Positions 63,815 to 64,000 of a stretch of DNA of 64,000 nucleotides are shown piece after piece. This DNA comes from Aidingimonas halophila (GTDB taxonomy: Bacteria > Pseudomonadota > Gammaproteobacteria > Pseudomonadales > Halomonadaceae), in assembly GCF_900106955.1 (NCBI RefSeq), contig NZ_FNNI01000012.1, positions 19,839 to 83,838 of the forward strand. Reading direction: 5' to 3'. The position numbers and the translations under genes are program-made. The notes under the pieces were generated by a model. It was not told the DNA's origin. It saw only the letters and a program-made list of their open reading frames with translations, and did no database searches. Position 1 is the first letter of the stretch, and the number at the start of each line of letters is the position of its first letter.

Positions 63815-63842
63815 GACTCCAGTCTCAGACGCGAAAAGCGCC

Positions 63843-63871
63843 ATTCTATCGGATGCCATTCAGGTCAGGAA
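63843..63871 (-). promoter_or_regulatory. Possible birA promoter
   Basis: TAGAAT on the minus strand with only a weak -35 (TTCCTG) 17 bases before it. It would give a leader of about 22 bases to the chosen birA start. Confidence 0.4.
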
Positions 63872-63925
63872 ACGCCAATGGACCAAAGTGGGAGCAAATC
63901 AGTCCGCCGGGCCCATCGACGACCC

Positions 63926-63958
63926 AAAAAAAATCCCCCGGGGGGTTCCCGGGGGATT
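63926..63958 (-). terminator. Terminator of the rRNA operon
   Basis: AATCCCCCGGG pairs perfectly with CCCGGGGGATT (11 base pairs, five-base loop), followed by eight T residues on the minus strand, directly after the 5S rRNA end. Confidence 0.93.
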
Positions 63959-63968
63959 GTCATGTGAG

Positions 63969-64000
63969 GGCCTGACGATGACCTACTCTCGCATGGGGAA
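63969..64000 (-). rRNA. rrf: 5S ribosomal RNA, 3' end
   Basis: The minus strand reads TTCCCCATGCGAGAGTAGGT and then CATCGTCAGGC. This is the 3' part of gammaproteobacterial 5S rRNA (CCCCATGCGAGAGTAGG is nearly invariant). The rest of the rRNA operon lies beyond the right edge. The exact 3' end is uncertain by a base or two. Confidence 0.93.

Overview
The window is a chromosomal segment from a gammaproteobacterium. The proteins look most like those of the Halomonas/Chromohalobacter group (Halomonadaceae), with gene orders also familiar from Pseudomonas. This assignment rests on three things: protein similarity recalled from memory (FabA opens MTKQH; complete ileS-ribF-murJ-rpsT, rplU-rpmA-obgE-proB and birA-coaX-tRNA-secE-nusG-rpl-rpoBC-str-S10-spc-alpha orders), acidic tails on housekeeping proteins such as ObgE and L17, and fairly GC-rich coding DNA. 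The genus is an inference. Nearly all of the window is coding. No gene-free stretch exceeds 300 bases; the longest gaps (about 230-260 bases at 9387-9645, 11064-11296, 19917-20175, 22048-22292, 57744-57977 and 58936-59182) hold promoters, leaders, hairpins or a gene remnant.

Region 1 (1-9400, minus strand): lspA (cut by the window edge), ileS, ribF, murJ and rpsT, then proB, obgE, rpmA and rplU. These serve isoleucyl-tRNA charging, FMN/FAD synthesis, lipid II flipping, proline synthesis and ribosome assembly. Region 2 (9500-13000): ispB diverges from rplU; tRNA-Pro(CGG) with its own promoter and terminator; a small YjfB-type motility gene behind a sigma-28-like promoter; a VOC protein; a small two-helix membrane protein; and a membrane-anchored TlpA-type thioredoxin. 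Region 3 (13000-22050): rapA, then a light/DNA-repair style cluster of TIGR01777 epimerase, CbiX-type chelatase, a MerR/LitR-like regulator whose cobalamin-binding residues look lost, and phrB. It ends in what looks like a truncated SnoaL-like gene, followed by a PAS-GGDEF-EAL protein. Region 4 (22290-30800): fabA-fabB, then on the other strand yajR-ssb-RmlD-like-plsC, and divergently uvrA.

Region 5 (30840-64000, minus strand): the main ribosomal superlocus. In transcription order it runs: end of an rRNA operon (5S), birA-coaX, tRNA-Tyr/Gly/Thr, tRNA-Trp, secE-nusG, rplKA, rplJL, rpoBC, rpsL-rpsG-fusA-tuf, S10 operon, spc operon with secY and rpmJ, alpha operon ending in rplQ. The tuf copy that usually sits between tRNA-Thr and tRNA-Trp is absent.

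I found no prophage, insertion sequence, CRISPR array or defence system. The most unusual material is the regulator/photolyase cluster at 15.9-20.1 kb (degenerate LitR-like regulator, repeated TnTACA sites in promoters, truncated last gene), the missing tufB, the sigma-28-like promoter for the orphan motility gene, and several uncharacterised intercistronic RNA structures in the ribosomal operons. Promoters and hairpins were read by eye, and start codons were set by ribosome-binding sites plus recalled family N-termini.
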